A stretch of DNA of 64,000 nucleotides from QUBU01 sp014337915. Lineage in GTDB: Bacteria; Pseudomonadota; Gammaproteobacteria; Steroidobacterales; GCA-2729495. The stretch lies in NCBI GenBank assembly GCA_030263395.1, contig SZOW01000004.1, forward strand, positions 248,001 through 312,000. Reading direction: 5' to 3'. Within the stretch, counting starts at the first letter, position 1, and each line of letters begins with the position of its first letter. Positions 7,615-16,570 of the stretch are shown here, in pieces. The translations under genes and the position numbers were made by a program. The notes under the pieces were generated by a model. It did not search any database. It worked only from the letters and a program-made list of their open reading frames with translations, and was not told where the DNA came from.

Positions 7615-8550
7615 ATGCCCATCAAGACGAGCGAGTGGATCTGGCACAACGGCAAGCTGGTGCCCTGGGCCGAGGCCCGGGTCCACGTCATGACCCACGC
7701 CCTGCATTATGGTTCCTCGGTGTTCGAGGGCATCCGCGTCTATGCCACCCCGCGCGGTGCCATGGTATTCCGCCTGCAGGCGCATACGCGGCGCCTGCTC
7801 GAGTCCGCGACGATTCATCGCATCGAGGTGCCCTGGTCCGCGGCCCAGATCGATGCGGCCTGCAGGGAGGTCGTGGTCCGCAATGGCCTCACCCGCGGCG
7901 CCTACATACGGCCCATCGTCTTCCGGGGTTACGGCGAGGTGGGCCTCGCACCGCCGCCTGGGCAGCCGATCGACATGGCCGTCGCCGCCTGGGAATGGGG
8001 TGCCTACCTCGGCGCCGATGCCCTCGAGCAGGGCGTCGATGTCTGTGTTTCGTCCTGGCAGCGCGTGGCCCCCAACACCATCCCGGCGCTGGCGAAGGCG
8101 GGAGGCAACTACCTGTCGAGCACGCTGGTGAGCCTGGAAGCGAAGCAGCGCGGCTTCGCCGAGGGCATCGCGCTCTCCAGCGACGGCACCGTGAGCGAAG
8201 GTGCCGGCGAGAATATCTTCCTGGTCCGGGACGGTGTCCTGTACACGCCGCCCTCCACCGCCTCTATCCTCACCGGCATCACGCGTGACAGCGTCATGGT
8301 GCTGGCCCGCCAGGCTGGCATCGAGGTGCAGGAACGGCCCATACCGCGGGAGATGCTCTACATTGCCGACGAAATTTTCCTGACTGGCACTGCCGCCGAG
8401 ATCACCCCGGTGCGTTCCGTCGACCGGATCAACGTCGGTGCCGGCAGGCGCGGGCCGGTCACCCAGCGGCTGCAGGAATCCTTCTTCGGCCTGTTCAATG
8501 GCAAGACCAGCGACCAGTGGGGCTGGCTGGAACCCGTGGAGAGCAAGTGA
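7615..8550 (+). CDS. ilvE: Branched-chain amino acid aminotransferase
   Basis: A 311-residue fold-type IV PLP transaminase. It makes Leu, Ile and Val from their 2-oxo acids with glutamate as donor. Markers are HYGSSVFEGIRVY (residues 31-43), the PLP lysine K161 in PALAKAGGNYLSS, and SEGAGENIFLVRDG (phosphate-binding region). The ribosome site GAGGA lies 9 bases before the ATG. It is the first gene of an ilvE-leuC-leuD-leuB operon; its stop overlaps the leuC start as ATGA. Confidence 0.95.
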   Translation: MPIKTSEWIWHNGKLVPWAEARVHVMTHALHYGSSVFEGIRVYATPRGAMVFRLQAHTRRLLESATIHRIEVPWSAAQIDAACREVVVRNGLTRGAYIRPIVFRGYGEVGLAPPPGQPIDMAVAAWEWGAYLGADALEQGVDVCVSSWQRVAPNTIPALAKAGGNYLSSTLVSLEAKQRGFAEGIALSSDGTVSEGAGENIFLVRDGVLYTPPSTASILTGITRDSVMVLARQAGIEVQERPIPREMLYIADEIFLTGTAAEITPVRSVDRINVGAGRRGPVTQRLQESFFGLFNGKTSDQWGWLEPVESK

Positions 8551-9959
8551 TGAACGCCCGTTCCCTGTTCGAGAAAGTCTGGCAGGACCACCAGGTCGTG
8601 GCGGAAACCGCCGACGCACCGGCGGTGCTCTACATCGACCTGCACCTGACGCACGAGGTCACCACGCCGGAAGCATTCAACGTGCTGAAGTCGCGCGGCC
8701 TCGCCGTGCGGCGGCCGGACCTGACGCTGGCGACGCTGGACCACTCGACGCCGACGGTGCCGGTGCGCAGCCTGAAGGACCTGGAGCGCGTCGCCGAATC
8801 CTCGGCAGCCGCACAGATCCGCGTGATGATCGAGAACTGCCGCGAGGCAGGGATCCGCCTGCTCGATTTCGATTCCGACCAGCGGGGTATCGTCCACGTC
8901 ATCGGGCCGGAACTCGGCATCACCCAACCCGGCAAGACCATCGTCTGCGGTGACAGCCATACCAGCACCCATGGCGCCTTCGGCGCACTGGCCTTCGGCA
9001 TCGGCACCACCGAGGTGGGCCACGTCCTCGCCACGCAATGCCTGTTGCAGCGCAAGCCGAAGACCCTGGCCATCAACGTCAGCGGCCGCCTGGTCCCGGG
9101 CGTCACGGCCAAGGACATCATCCTCGCCATCATCGGCAGGATTGGCGTCGGCGGTGGCACCGGCCATGTCATCGAGTACCGCGGCGAGGCCATAGCCGCG
9201 CTGTCGATGGACGCGCGCATGACAGTGTGCAACATGAGCATCGAGGCCGGCGCCCGCGCCGGCATGATCGCCCCTGACGACGTCACCTTCCAGTACCTGC
9301 AGGGCCGGCCCATGGCGCCCGCCGGCGCTGCCTGGGACCAGGCCGTGAAACGCTGGCGTGGCCTGCCCTCCGACGCCGATTGCCACTTCGATCGCGAGGT
9401 GAGCCTCGACGTATCGCGGCTGGCACCGATGATCACCTTCGGCACCAACCCGGGCATGGTCATCCCGATCGATGCCGCGGTTCCCGCGGACAGCGGCGAC
9501 AGCAGCTTCCGCAAGTCCCTGGAATACATGGGCGTGGAAGCCGGCAAGCCGATGCTGGGCCGCCCTGTGGACGTGGTCTTCATCGGCAGCTGCACCAATT
9601 CCCGCCTGTCAGACCTGCGCGATGCCGCCAACCTGCTGCGCGGGCGCAAGGTCGCCCCCTCCGTGCGCGCGCTGGTCGTCCCCGGCTCGCAGGCCACCAA
9701 GAAGCAGGCCGAGGCCGAGGGCCTCGACAAGATCTTCACCGCGGCCGGGGCCGAGTGGCGCGAGTCAGGCTGCTCGATGTGCCTGGGTATGAACGGCGAC
9801 ACCGTGGGTCGCGGCCAGCTCTGCGTCAGCACCAGCAACCGCAACTTCGAGGGCCGCCAGGGCATCGGTGCGCGCACCGTGCTGGCGAGCCCGCTGACGG
9901 CGGCCGCCACGGCCGTCGCCGGCCGCATCAGCGACCCGCGCGAGCTGCTCGCGCGCTAA
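8550..9959 (+). CDS. leuC: 3-isopropylmalate dehydratase large subunit
   Basis: A 469-residue aconitase-family subunit that with LeuD isomerises 2-isopropylmalate to 3-isopropylmalate in leucine synthesis. The three [4Fe-4S] ligands are C348 (FIGSCTNSR), C408 and C411 (CSMCLGMN), matching the usual spacing. The substrate region VCGDSHTSTHGAFGALAFGI is intact. The ATG at 8550 overlaps the ilvE stop by four bases; a longer frame from 8517 lies inside ilvE and is not conserved. Confidence 0.97.
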   Translation: MNARSLFEKVWQDHQVVAETADAPAVLYIDLHLTHEVTTPEAFNVLKSRGLAVRRPDLTLATLDHSTPTVPVRSLKDLERVAESSAAAQIRVMIENCREAGIRLLDFDSDQRGIVHVIGPELGITQPGKTIVCGDSHTSTHGAFGALAFGIGTTEVGHVLATQCLLQRKPKTLAINVSGRLVPGVTAKDIILAIIGRIGVGGGTGHVIEYRGEAIAALSMDARMTVCNMSIEAGARAGMIAPDDVTFQYLQGRPMAPAGAAWDQAVKRWRGLPSDADCHFDREVSLDVSRLAPMITFGTNPGMVIPIDAAVPADSGDSSFRKSLEYMGVEAGKPMLGRPVDVVFIGSCTNSRLSDLRDAANLLRGRKVAPSVRALVVPGSQATKKQAEAEGLDKIFTAAGAEWRESGCSMCLGMNGDTVGRGQLCVSTSNRNFEGRQGIGARTVLASPLTAAATAVAGRISDPRELLAR

Positions 9960-9983
9960 CCCCTCCAGCCGAGGCCGCAAAGC

Positions 9984-10568
9984 ATGGACAAGATCACCCG
10001 CTTCAGCTCCCGCACCGTCGTGCTGCCGCAGTCGGACATCGACACGGACCAGATCGTGCCGGCGCGCTTCCTGACCACCACCACCCGCAAGGGCCTTGGC
10101 AAGGCGCTGTTCGCCGACTGGCGCTACGACAAGACGGGCCAGCCGCGCGCCGATTTCGCGCTCAACCGGCCGGAGGCCGCCGGCTGCTCGATCCTCGTCG
10201 CCGGCAACAACTTCGGCTGCGGCTCGTCGCGTGAGCACGCGCCCTGGGCGCTGCTGGACTTCGGCATCCGCGCGGTCATCAGCACCGGCATCGCCGACAT
10301 CTTCCGCAACAACTCGCTGAAGAACGGCCTGGTGCCGGTCATCGTCGATGCCGCGACCCATGGCTGGCTGCTGGCCAATCCCGGCGCCGAAGTCACGGTG
10401 GACGTCGAGTCCCGCACGCTCGGCCTGCCCGGCGACCGCCGCGTGGAGTTCCCGCTGGATGGCTTCTCCCGCTACTGCCTCCTCAATGGTGTCGACCAGC
10501 TCGGCTACCTGCTCAAGCAGGCCGACGCCATCAGCCGCTTCGAAAAAGAGCGCGCATGGCAGCCCTGA
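9984..10568 (+). CDS. leuD: 3-isopropylmalate dehydratase small subunit
   Basis: A 194-residue partner of LeuC carrying the swivelling domain of the enzyme. Family marks are SDIDTDQIVPARFL near residue 15 and GNNFGCGSSREHAPWAL near residue 72. Its last 13 bases overlap the start of leuB. Its length is close to the usual ~200 residues. Confidence 0.96.
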   Translation: MDKITRFSSRTVVLPQSDIDTDQIVPARFLTTTTRKGLGKALFADWRYDKTGQPRADFALNRPEAAGCSILVAGNNFGCGSSREHAPWALLDFGIRAVISTGIADIFRNNSLKNGLVPVIVDAATHGWLLANPGAEVTVDVESRTLGLPGDRRVEFPLDGFSRYCLLNGVDQLGYLLKQADAISRFEKERAWQP

Positions 10569-11620
10569 TCGGCGTCCTTCCCGGCGACGGCATCGGGCCT
10601 GAGGTCATCGACCAGGCACTGCGGGTCCTCGATGCCATTGCCAGGCGCAGCGGGCGGCACTTCGAGCTGCGCCAGGGCCTGATCGGCGGCGCCGCCATCG
10701 ATGCCACCGGCAAGGCCTTCCCGGAAGACACGCGGCGGCTGGCACTGGAAGCCGATGCCGTGCTGCTCGGCGCGGTGGGCGGCCCGAAGTGGAGCGACCC
10801 GGCGGCCCGCGAGCGCCCCGAACAGGGCCTGCTGGACCTGCGCGCCGCCATGGGCGTCTATGCCAACGTGCGCCCGGTGCGTACCCACCCCTCGCTGTAC
10901 GACGCCTCCCCGCTCAGGCCCGAGCGTATCCGCGACGTCGATATCCTGGTGATCCGCGAGCTGACCGGCGGCATCTACTTCGGCGCCAAGCAGCGCGACG
11001 CGGACCGCGCCTCCGATCTCTGCAGCTACAGCCGCGCGGAAATCGAGCGCGTGCTGCGGGTTGCAGGCGTCATGGCCCGTGGCCGGCGCGGCAGGGTCAC
11101 CTCGGTGGACAAGGCCAACGTGCTGGAGACCTCGCGCCTGTGGCGCTCCGTGGCCAACGAGCTGTTCGCCCGCGAGTTCCCCGAGCTGCAGCTCGAGCAC
11201 ATGCTGGTCGACGCGGCGGCGATGCACCTGTTGTCGCGGCCGCGGGAATTCGACGTCCTGGTGACCGAGAACATGTTCGGCGACATCCTCACCGACGAGG
11301 CCTCCATGCTGGCCGGCTCGATGGGCATGCTGCCCTCAGCTTCACTGGACGAGAAAGGCCGTGGACTCTACGAGCCGATCCACGGCTCGGCGCCGGACAT
11401 CGCCGGCCGCGGCATCGCCAATCCCTGCGGCACGATCCTCAGCGCCGCCATGCTGCTGCGGCACTCGCTCGGCCTCGAAGCGGAAGCAGCACGCATCGAG
11501 AACGCCGTCCACGAGGTGCTGGAATCCGGCCTGCGCACCCGTGACATCGCCGCCGCCAGCAGCCGCGAGGCGACCACGGTGCAGATGGGCGATGCGGTGG
11601 TGGCGCGGCTGAACGCCTAG
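10556..11620 (+). CDS. leuB: 3-isopropylmalate dehydrogenase
   Basis: A 354-residue NAD-dependent beta-decarboxylating dehydrogenase, the third leucine-specific enzyme. Marks are GVLPGDGIGPEVI at the N-terminus, LLGAVGGPKW, the catalytic VRELTGGIYFG-like segment (VIRELTGGIYFG), and NMFGDILTDEASML. It starts inside leuD (13-base overlap). It ends at a CTAG that also serves as the stop of the convergent metB gene. leuA is not present in the window. Confidence 0.96.
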   Translation: MAALIGVLPGDGIGPEVIDQALRVLDAIARRSGRHFELRQGLIGGAAIDATGKAFPEDTRRLALEADAVLLGAVGGPKWSDPAARERPEQGLLDLRAAMGVYANVRPVRTHPSLYDASPLRPERIRDVDILVIRELTGGIYFGAKQRDADRASDLCSYSRAEIERVLRVAGVMARGRRGRVTSVDKANVLETSRLWRSVANELFAREFPELQLEHMLVDAAAMHLLSRPREFDVLVTENMFGDILTDEASMLAGSMGMLPSASLDEKGRGLYEPIHGSAPDIAGRGIANPCGTILSAAMLLRHSLGLEAEAARIENAVHEVLESGLRTRDIAAASSREATTVQMGDAVVARLNA

Positions 11621-12774
11621 CCGAGGGACGCAAGCGCCGCGCGGACATCCGCCACCAGGTCAGCGGTGGCCTCGATCCCCGCCGACAGCCGCACCAGGCC
11701 GTCGCCGATCCCCGCCGCCTTGCGCCCCTCCGGGCCGAGCGGCACATGGGTCATCGTCGCCGGATGGCAGGCCAGACTCTCGACGCCGCCGAGGGACTCC
11801 GCCAGCGTGAACAGCCGCAGCTGCCCGAGGAACCGCCGCGCGGCCTCCTGTCCGCCACGCAACTCGAAACTGAGCATGCCGCCAAAGCCATGCTGCTGGC
11901 GCCGCGCCAGGTCATGACCACGGTGCCCGGGCAGGCCCGGGTAGTACACCTGCGCCACCGCGGGGCTGGCGAGCAGCGCCTCGGCCAGCGCCATGGCGTT
12001 CGCCTCGTGCTGGCGCATGCGCACGAACAGCGTGCGCAGCCCGCGCAGGGCCAGGAAGCTGTCGAATGGCGCACCGGTCAGGCCCAGGGCATTGGCCCAG
12101 GCCGCGAGTTCACCATGCAGCGCCGCGCTGCGCGCCACCACGGCGCCGGAAACCACGTCGCTGTGGCCGTTGAGGTACTTGGTGGTCGAATGCACCACGA
12201 GGTCCGCGCCGAATTCCAGCGGGCGCTGCAGGGCCGGCGACAGGAAGGTGTTGTCGACCGCCAGCAGGGCCCCGCAGGCATCGGCCACCTGGCGCAGCCG
12301 CGCCAGGTCCATGATCCGCAGCAGCGGGTTCGTCGGAGTCTCGACCCATAGCAGGCGCGCAGGCTCGCCTTCGGCCGCCGCCAGTTGCGCGGCATCGGCC
12401 AGGTCGATGAACCGCAGGCGGAACAGGCCGCGGGCCGCAAGGCGGCTCAGGAGTCGGAAGGTGCCGCCGTAGCAGTCGACCGGTGCCAGGACCAGGTCGC
12501 CCGGGTTCAGCAGCTGGCAGGCGAGCGTGATCGCCGCCATGCCCGAGGCCGTGACCGTGGCACCCGCTCCGCCTTCGAGCTCGGCAATGGCCGTCGCCAG
12601 CGCATCACGGGTGGGATTGGCAGTGCGCGTGTAGTCGTACTGGCGGGGCTGGCCGAAGCCAGCGAAGGCGAAATTGGTGCTCAGCACGATTGGCGGCATC
12701 ACGGCGCCGAACTGTTCGTCGCTGTCGATGGCGGCCCGCACGCTGCGGGTCTCGGGGTGGAGGTCGTCGGTCAT
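11617..12774 (-). CDS. metB: Cystathionine gamma-synthase
   Basis: A 385-residue Cys/Met-metabolism PLP enzyme. It closely follows the MetB pattern: NPTRDALATAIAELEGG, APVDCYGGTFRLL, ETPTNPLLRI, the PLP lysine K199 in HSTTKYLNGHSDVVSG, and SLGGVESLACHPATMTH. MetB joins an activated homoserine with cysteine to make cystathionine. The start is the ATG at 12774; an open frame upstream lacks similarity. Sister activities (cystathionine lyase or sulfhydrylase) cannot be wholly excluded. It is divergent from the TrpR-like his regulator, whose operator lies in the shared 190-bp gap. Confidence 0.88.
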   Translation of the reverse strand: MTDDLHPETRSVRAAIDSDEQFGAVMPPIVLSTNFAFAGFGQPRQYDYTRTANPTRDALATAIAELEGGAGATVTASGMAAITLACQLLNPGDLVLAPVDCYGGTFRLLSRLAARGLFRLRFIDLADAAQLAAAEGEPARLLWVETPTNPLLRIMDLARLRQVADACGALLAVDNTFLSPALQRPLEFGADLVVHSTTKYLNGHSDVVSGAVVARSAALHGELAAWANALGLTGAPFDSFLALRGLRTLFVRMRQHEANAMALAEALLASPAVAQVYYPGLPGHRGHDLARRQQHGFGGMLSFELRGGQEAARRFLGQLRLFTLAESLGGVESLACHPATMTHVPLGPEGRKAAGIGDGLVRLSAGIEATADLVADVRAALASLG

Positions 12775-12932
12775 GGGCTGCTCCCTGTCGGACCCCTGGC
12801 CGCGGGCCCGGCTCGATCCGGCCGGCGCGTTACGGGCCTGCGAGGACCGCGAAGTGTAGGGAGGCGCGTTCGCGAGGGTCAAGGCGCCCCGCTCCGGGGC
12901 CGGCTTGTGCCGCAGGCTACCACTGTGTTAAC

Positions 12933-12950
12933 GTGCTAGCGTATTAGTAC
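12933..12950. promoter_or_regulatory. TrpR-type operator in front of the his operon
   Basis: The 18-base site GTGCTAGCGTATTAGTAC is an imperfect palindrome with half-sites GTGCTA and TAGTAC. It matches the E. coli TrpR operator consensus GTACTAGTTAACTAGTAC at 13 of 18 positions. It lies 15-32 bases before the ATG of a TrpR-family regulator and overlaps likely promoter sequence, so it probably mediates autoregulation and his operon control. The role is inferred from position and similarity. Confidence 0.6.
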
Positions 12951-12964
12951 ATTATTCCGTACCC

Positions 12965-13291
12965 ATGAAGGACCACCGCATACTGAGCGCGCGCGAGGAA
13001 CTCGCCGCCGAGGACCGCCTGTACCGGGCGATCCTCGCTTCGCGAAACATCGAGGAATGCCGCGCCTTCTTCCATGACCTCTGCACCCCGGCGGAGCTGC
13101 AGGCGCTGAAGGACCGCTGGGCAGTCGCCGAACTGCTCGCCGAGGGCCGGCTCAGCTACCGCCAGATCCACGAGCAGACCGGGGTCAGCGTCACCACCAT
13201 CGGGCGCGTCGCCCGTTACCTCGGTGCAGGTGCCGGCGGCTACGCCCGGGCCCTGCAACGTACCGCACGCCAGGGAAAGCACCCGACATGA
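12965..13291 (+). CDS. TrpR/YerC-family regulator heading the his operon
   Basis: A 108-residue TrpR-superfamily protein of the YerC/YecD type. Residues ~30-60 (FFHDLCTPAELQALKDRWAV) and the helix-turn-helix SYRQIHEQTGVSVTTIGRVA near residue 65-90 match the fold. TrpR binds DNA as a dimer when loaded with its amino acid. This relative sits directly before hisG with an ATGA overlap, as in xanthomonads, where such genes have been proposed as histidine regulators. Histidine as corepressor is inferred, not shown. A TrpR-like palindrome lies just upstream. Confidence 0.85.
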   Translation: MKDHRILSAREELAAEDRLYRAILASRNIEECRAFFHDLCTPAELQALKDRWAVAELLAEGRLSYRQIHEQTGVSVTTIGRVARYLGAGAGGYARALQRTARQGKHPT

Positions 13292-14190
13292 TCGAACAGG
13301 CAGCACGCATCAAGGTCGCCATCCAGAAGTCCGGCCGGCTCACTGACCGGTCCCTGGAGTTGCTGGAACGCTGCGGCCTGAAGTACACCCGGGGCCGCGA
13401 CCAGCTCATCGGCTATGGCGAGAACATGCCGGTGGATGTGCTGCTGGTGCGCGATGACGACATCCCCGGCCTGGTCCGCGACGACGTCTGCGACCTCGGC
13501 GTGGTCGGCATGAACGTCCTGGAGGAGCGCCGCCTGCAGTTCCAGGCCGAGGGCGTCAGCGAGCCGTTCCGCGTGGTGCGGCCACTGGACTACGGCCGTT
13601 GCCACCTCGCCTTCGGCTACCCGGAGGACGGCCCGGTGCGCTCGCTGGCAGAGCTGCCGGGCCGGCGCATTGCAACCAGCTATCCGCGTATCGTGCAGGA
13701 CTTCCTGCGCCGCAACGCCATCGCCGCGCAGGTCGTGGAGTTCTCCGGGGCGGTGGAGATCGCCCCGAGCCTCGGCCGTGCCGATGTCATCTGCGACCTG
13801 GTATCCACAGGCGCCACGCTGGCGGCCAATCGCCTGCGGGAAGGTGAAACGATCCTCGACAGCCAGGCCGTCCTGATCCAGACCCCGCGGGAGGTCGCGC
13901 CGGCCAAGACGGAGTGGATCGCGCGCCTGCTCCAGCGCATCGACGGCGTCATGCAGGTGCGCGAGAGCAAGTACGTCATGATGAACGCGCCGGTCAGCGC
14001 ACTCGCGGAAATCGCGCGCCTGCTGCCAGGTGCCGATGCGCCGACGGTGATCCCGCTGGAGGGTCGCGGCGACAAGGTGGCGGTGCATGTCGTCTGCCGC
14101 GAGAACGTCTTCTGGGAGACGCTCGAGAACCTGAAAAAGGCCGGTGCCAGCTCCCTGCTGGTGCTGCCGGTCGAGAAGATGCTGCCATGA
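13288..14190 (+). CDS. hisG: ATP phosphoribosyltransferase, long form
   Basis: A 300-residue HisG, the committed step of histidine synthesis, joining ATP and PRPP. The length and the C-terminal ~75 residues (PTVIPLEGRGDKVAVHVV and following) show the long form with its own regulatory domain, so no HisZ is needed. The PRPP-binding segment is ADVICDLVSTGATLAANRL. The start overlaps the regulator stop and the end overlaps hisD, both as ATGA. Long-form enzymes are inhibited by histidine. Confidence 0.96.
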   Translation: MIEQAARIKVAIQKSGRLTDRSLELLERCGLKYTRGRDQLIGYGENMPVDVLLVRDDDIPGLVRDDVCDLGVVGMNVLEERRLQFQAEGVSEPFRVVRPLDYGRCHLAFGYPEDGPVRSLAELPGRRIATSYPRIVQDFLRRNAIAAQVVEFSGAVEIAPSLGRADVICDLVSTGATLAANRLREGETILDSQAVLIQTPREVAPAKTEWIARLLQRIDGVMQVRESKYVMMNAPVSALAEIARLLPGADAPTVIPLEGRGDKVAVHVVCRENVFWETLENLKKAGASSLLVLPVEKMLP

Positions 14191-15512
14191 GCGGTGGCCG
14201 GCTGCTGACAAGGGTGGACTGGTCGGTCCTCGACGAGGCTGGCCGGCAGTCGCTGCTGGAACGCCCGGCGGTGCGAGGCGCGGCGGGACTGTCCGCTGCC
14301 GTAGCGGACATCATCGCCGACGTGCGCACGCAGGGCGACAGCGCGCTGCTGCGCCTGACCGAGAAGCTCGACGGCGTCGCCTTGCGCGAGATCGAGGTGA
14401 GCGATGCGGAAGCGCAAGCCGCACGGCGGGAACTGGCTCCGGCCGCCGTCAGCGCAATCGACACCGCGATCGCCAATGTGCGGGCGTTCCATGCCGCCCA
14501 GCTCGGCCGGCCCATCCGCGTCGAGACCGTCCCCGGCGTGGTCTGCGAGCGCGTCCCGCGCCCGTTGCGGGCCGTCGGCCTGTATGTGCCTGCCGGGCGT
14601 GCACCCCTGCCCTCTACCGCGATCATGCTCGGCGTGCCCGCCGCGCTCGCGGGATGCCCGGTACGCGTGCTCTGCACGCCGCCGCGGCCCGACGGCCGCG
14701 CCGATCCTGCCGTGGTGGTGGCAGCGCGCGCCTGCGGTGTGCAGCGGATCTTCAAGGCGGGCGGCGCCCAGGCCGTGGCCGCAATGGCCTACGGCACCGG
14801 CAGCATTCCCAAGGTTGACAAGATCTTCGGCCCGGGCAATGCCTGGGTCACGGCGGCCAAGCAGGCGGTTGCACTGGACCCCGCTGGTGCGGCCCTCGAC
14901 ATGCCGGCCGGCCCTTCCGAAGTGATGGTGATCGCCGACGCCGGTGCTAACCCGCGCTTCGTGGCAATCGACCTGCTCTCCCAGGCGGAACACGGGCCGG
15001 ATTCCCAGGTGCTGCTGGTCACCACGGCCAGCGGCCTGGTCGACCAGGTGCGGACCGAGATCGATGCCCTGCTGCCCACGCTGCCACGGCGCGACATCAT
15101 GGCCGAGTCCCTGCTGCATGGGGCCGCCATCGTCGTCGCCAGCCTCGCCGATGCCATCGACGTCGCCAACCGCTACGCGCCGGAGCACCTGATCCTCCAG
15201 GTGGCGGAACCACGGCGCTGTGTCGAGGACATCTGGAGCGCCGGCTCGGTATTCATCGGTCCCTGGACGCCGGAGTCGGTCGGTGACTACTGCAGCGGCA
15301 CCAACCATGTGCTGCCGACCTACGGCCACGCCCGCGCCTACAGCGGGCTGTCGCTCGCCGATTTCCAGCGGCAGATGACCCTGCAGGAACTCACGCCCGC
15401 CGGGCTCGCGGCACTGGCGCCGACGGTGGAGACCCTCGCCGGCCTCGAGGGGCTGGATGCGCATGCCGCCGCCGTGCGCCTGCGCCGCAGCAGCCGGATG
15501 CCCGGTCCATGA
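14187..15512 (+). CDS. hisD: Histidinol dehydrogenase
   Basis: A 441-residue zinc enzyme that performs the last two oxidations, L-histidinol to histidine. Recognisable blocks are GLYVPAGRAPLPSTAIMLGV, DMPAGPSEVMVIAD, LLSQAEHGPDSQVLLVT (catalytic and zinc-binding region), YAPEHLILQV and GDYCSGTNHVLPT. The ATG at 14187 overlaps the hisG stop; the earlier frame lies within hisG. It is followed by hisC with another four-base overlap. Confidence 0.96.
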   Translation: MSGGRLLTRVDWSVLDEAGRQSLLERPAVRGAAGLSAAVADIIADVRTQGDSALLRLTEKLDGVALREIEVSDAEAQAARRELAPAAVSAIDTAIANVRAFHAAQLGRPIRVETVPGVVCERVPRPLRAVGLYVPAGRAPLPSTAIMLGVPAALAGCPVRVLCTPPRPDGRADPAVVVAARACGVQRIFKAGGAQAVAAMAYGTGSIPKVDKIFGPGNAWVTAAKQAVALDPAGAALDMPAGPSEVMVIADAGANPRFVAIDLLSQAEHGPDSQVLLVTTASGLVDQVRTEIDALLPTLPRRDIMAESLLHGAAIVVASLADAIDVANRYAPEHLILQVAEPRRCVEDIWSAGSVFIGPWTPESVGDYCSGTNHVLPTYGHARAYSGLSLADFQRQMTLQELTPAGLAALAPTVETLAGLEGLDAHAAAVRLRRSSRMPGP

Positions 15513-16570
15513 GCAGCATCCTCGACCTGGTGCGGCCGGAAATCCGGCGCATGAAACCGTACCGGAGCGCGCAGTTCGCCGACGGCCTGGTGCGCCTGAA
15601 CGCCAACGAGAGCCCGTGGCGACCACCCGGTGACCAGAGCAGGGCCGGCTTCAATCGCTATCCGGAGCCGCGGCCTTCGGCCCTGACGGCCGGCATGGCC
15701 GCACACTACGGCGTGACACCGGCGCAGCTGCTGGTGACCCGCGGATCGAGCGAGGCCATCGATGTCGTCATCCGCGGCTTCTGCCGTGCCGGCAGGGACG
15801 GGATCGTGATCTGCCCGCCGACCTTCGGCATGTACGAGACCTATGCACAGATCCAGGACGCGCCGATCCGGCGCATTGCCCTGCTGCGTGAGCGCGGCTT
15901 CGCACTCGACGTGGCAGGCATCCTCGACCAGTGGTCCGACGCCACGCGGGTGCTGTTCCTCTGCTCCCCGAACAATCCGACCGGCAACAGCATCCCGGTG
16001 GCCCAGATCCACCAGCTGGCCGCTGCACTGGCAGGTCGTGCCGCGGTCGTTGTCGATGCGGCCTACGCGGAGTTTTCCGCCACCGACCCGACGCAGGAAC
16101 TGCTGGGGCAGCACGCCAACATCATCGTGCTGCGCACCCTCTCCAAGGCCATGTCGCTCGCCGGGGTGCGTTGCGGGGCGCTGCTGGCGGCACCCGAGCT
16201 CGTGGCGCTGCTTGGCTGCGTGCTGCCTCCCTATACTTTCCCGGCGCCCTGCGCAGAAGCGGTCGAGCGCTGCCTCGAGCCCGGGAATGCCGCCGAATGG
16301 CGTCGGCGCGTAGAACGCCTCCGGAGCGAACGCAGCCGTCTCGCAGCGGCACTGGAGCGCCTGCCTGACATCCGCCGCGTCTGGCCCAGCGACGCCAACT
16401 TCCTGCTGGTGGAAGCCGTGGATGCGCCGCGCCTGGTGGAGGCAGCCCGCCGCGGGGGCGTGCTGCTGCGCGACTTCAGCTGGGATCCGGACCTGCCCGT
16501 CTGTGTGCGCATCACGGTGGGCGATACGGACGAAAACGACCAACTGCTGGGAGCGCTGGCCCGACCATGA
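15509..16570 (+). CDS. hisC: Histidinol-phosphate aminotransferase
   Basis: A 353-residue fold-type I PLP transaminase. It turns imidazole-acetol phosphate into histidinol phosphate with glutamate. Marks are LNANESPW at the N-terminus, FLCSPNNPTGNSIPV, the Asp-Ala-Ala-Tyr block VVDAAYAEF, and the PLP lysine in LRTLSKAMSLAGVRCG. It is coupled to hisD and hisB by ATGA overlaps, in the usual gammaproteobacterial order. Confidence 0.95.
   Translation: MSSILDLVRPEIRRMKPYRSAQFADGLVRLNANESPWRPPGDQSRAGFNRYPEPRPSALTAGMAAHYGVTPAQLLVTRGSSEAIDVVIRGFCRAGRDGIVICPPTFGMYETYAQIQDAPIRRIALLRERGFALDVAGILDQWSDATRVLFLCSPNNPTGNSIPVAQIHQLAAALAGRAAVVVDAAYAEFSATDPTQELLGQHANIIVLRTLSKAMSLAGVRCGALLAAPELVALLGCVLPPYTFPAPCAEAVERCLEPGNAAEWRRRVERLRSERSRLAAALERLPDIRRVWPSDANFLLVEAVDAPRLVEAARRGGVLLRDFSWDPDLPVCVRITVGDTDENDQLLGALARP

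Noticed and set aside
13680..15626. A ~650-codon frame opposite hisG and hisD
   Set aside because: The his genes are intact and contiguous. The antisense product has no family pattern and no ribosome site or promoter.
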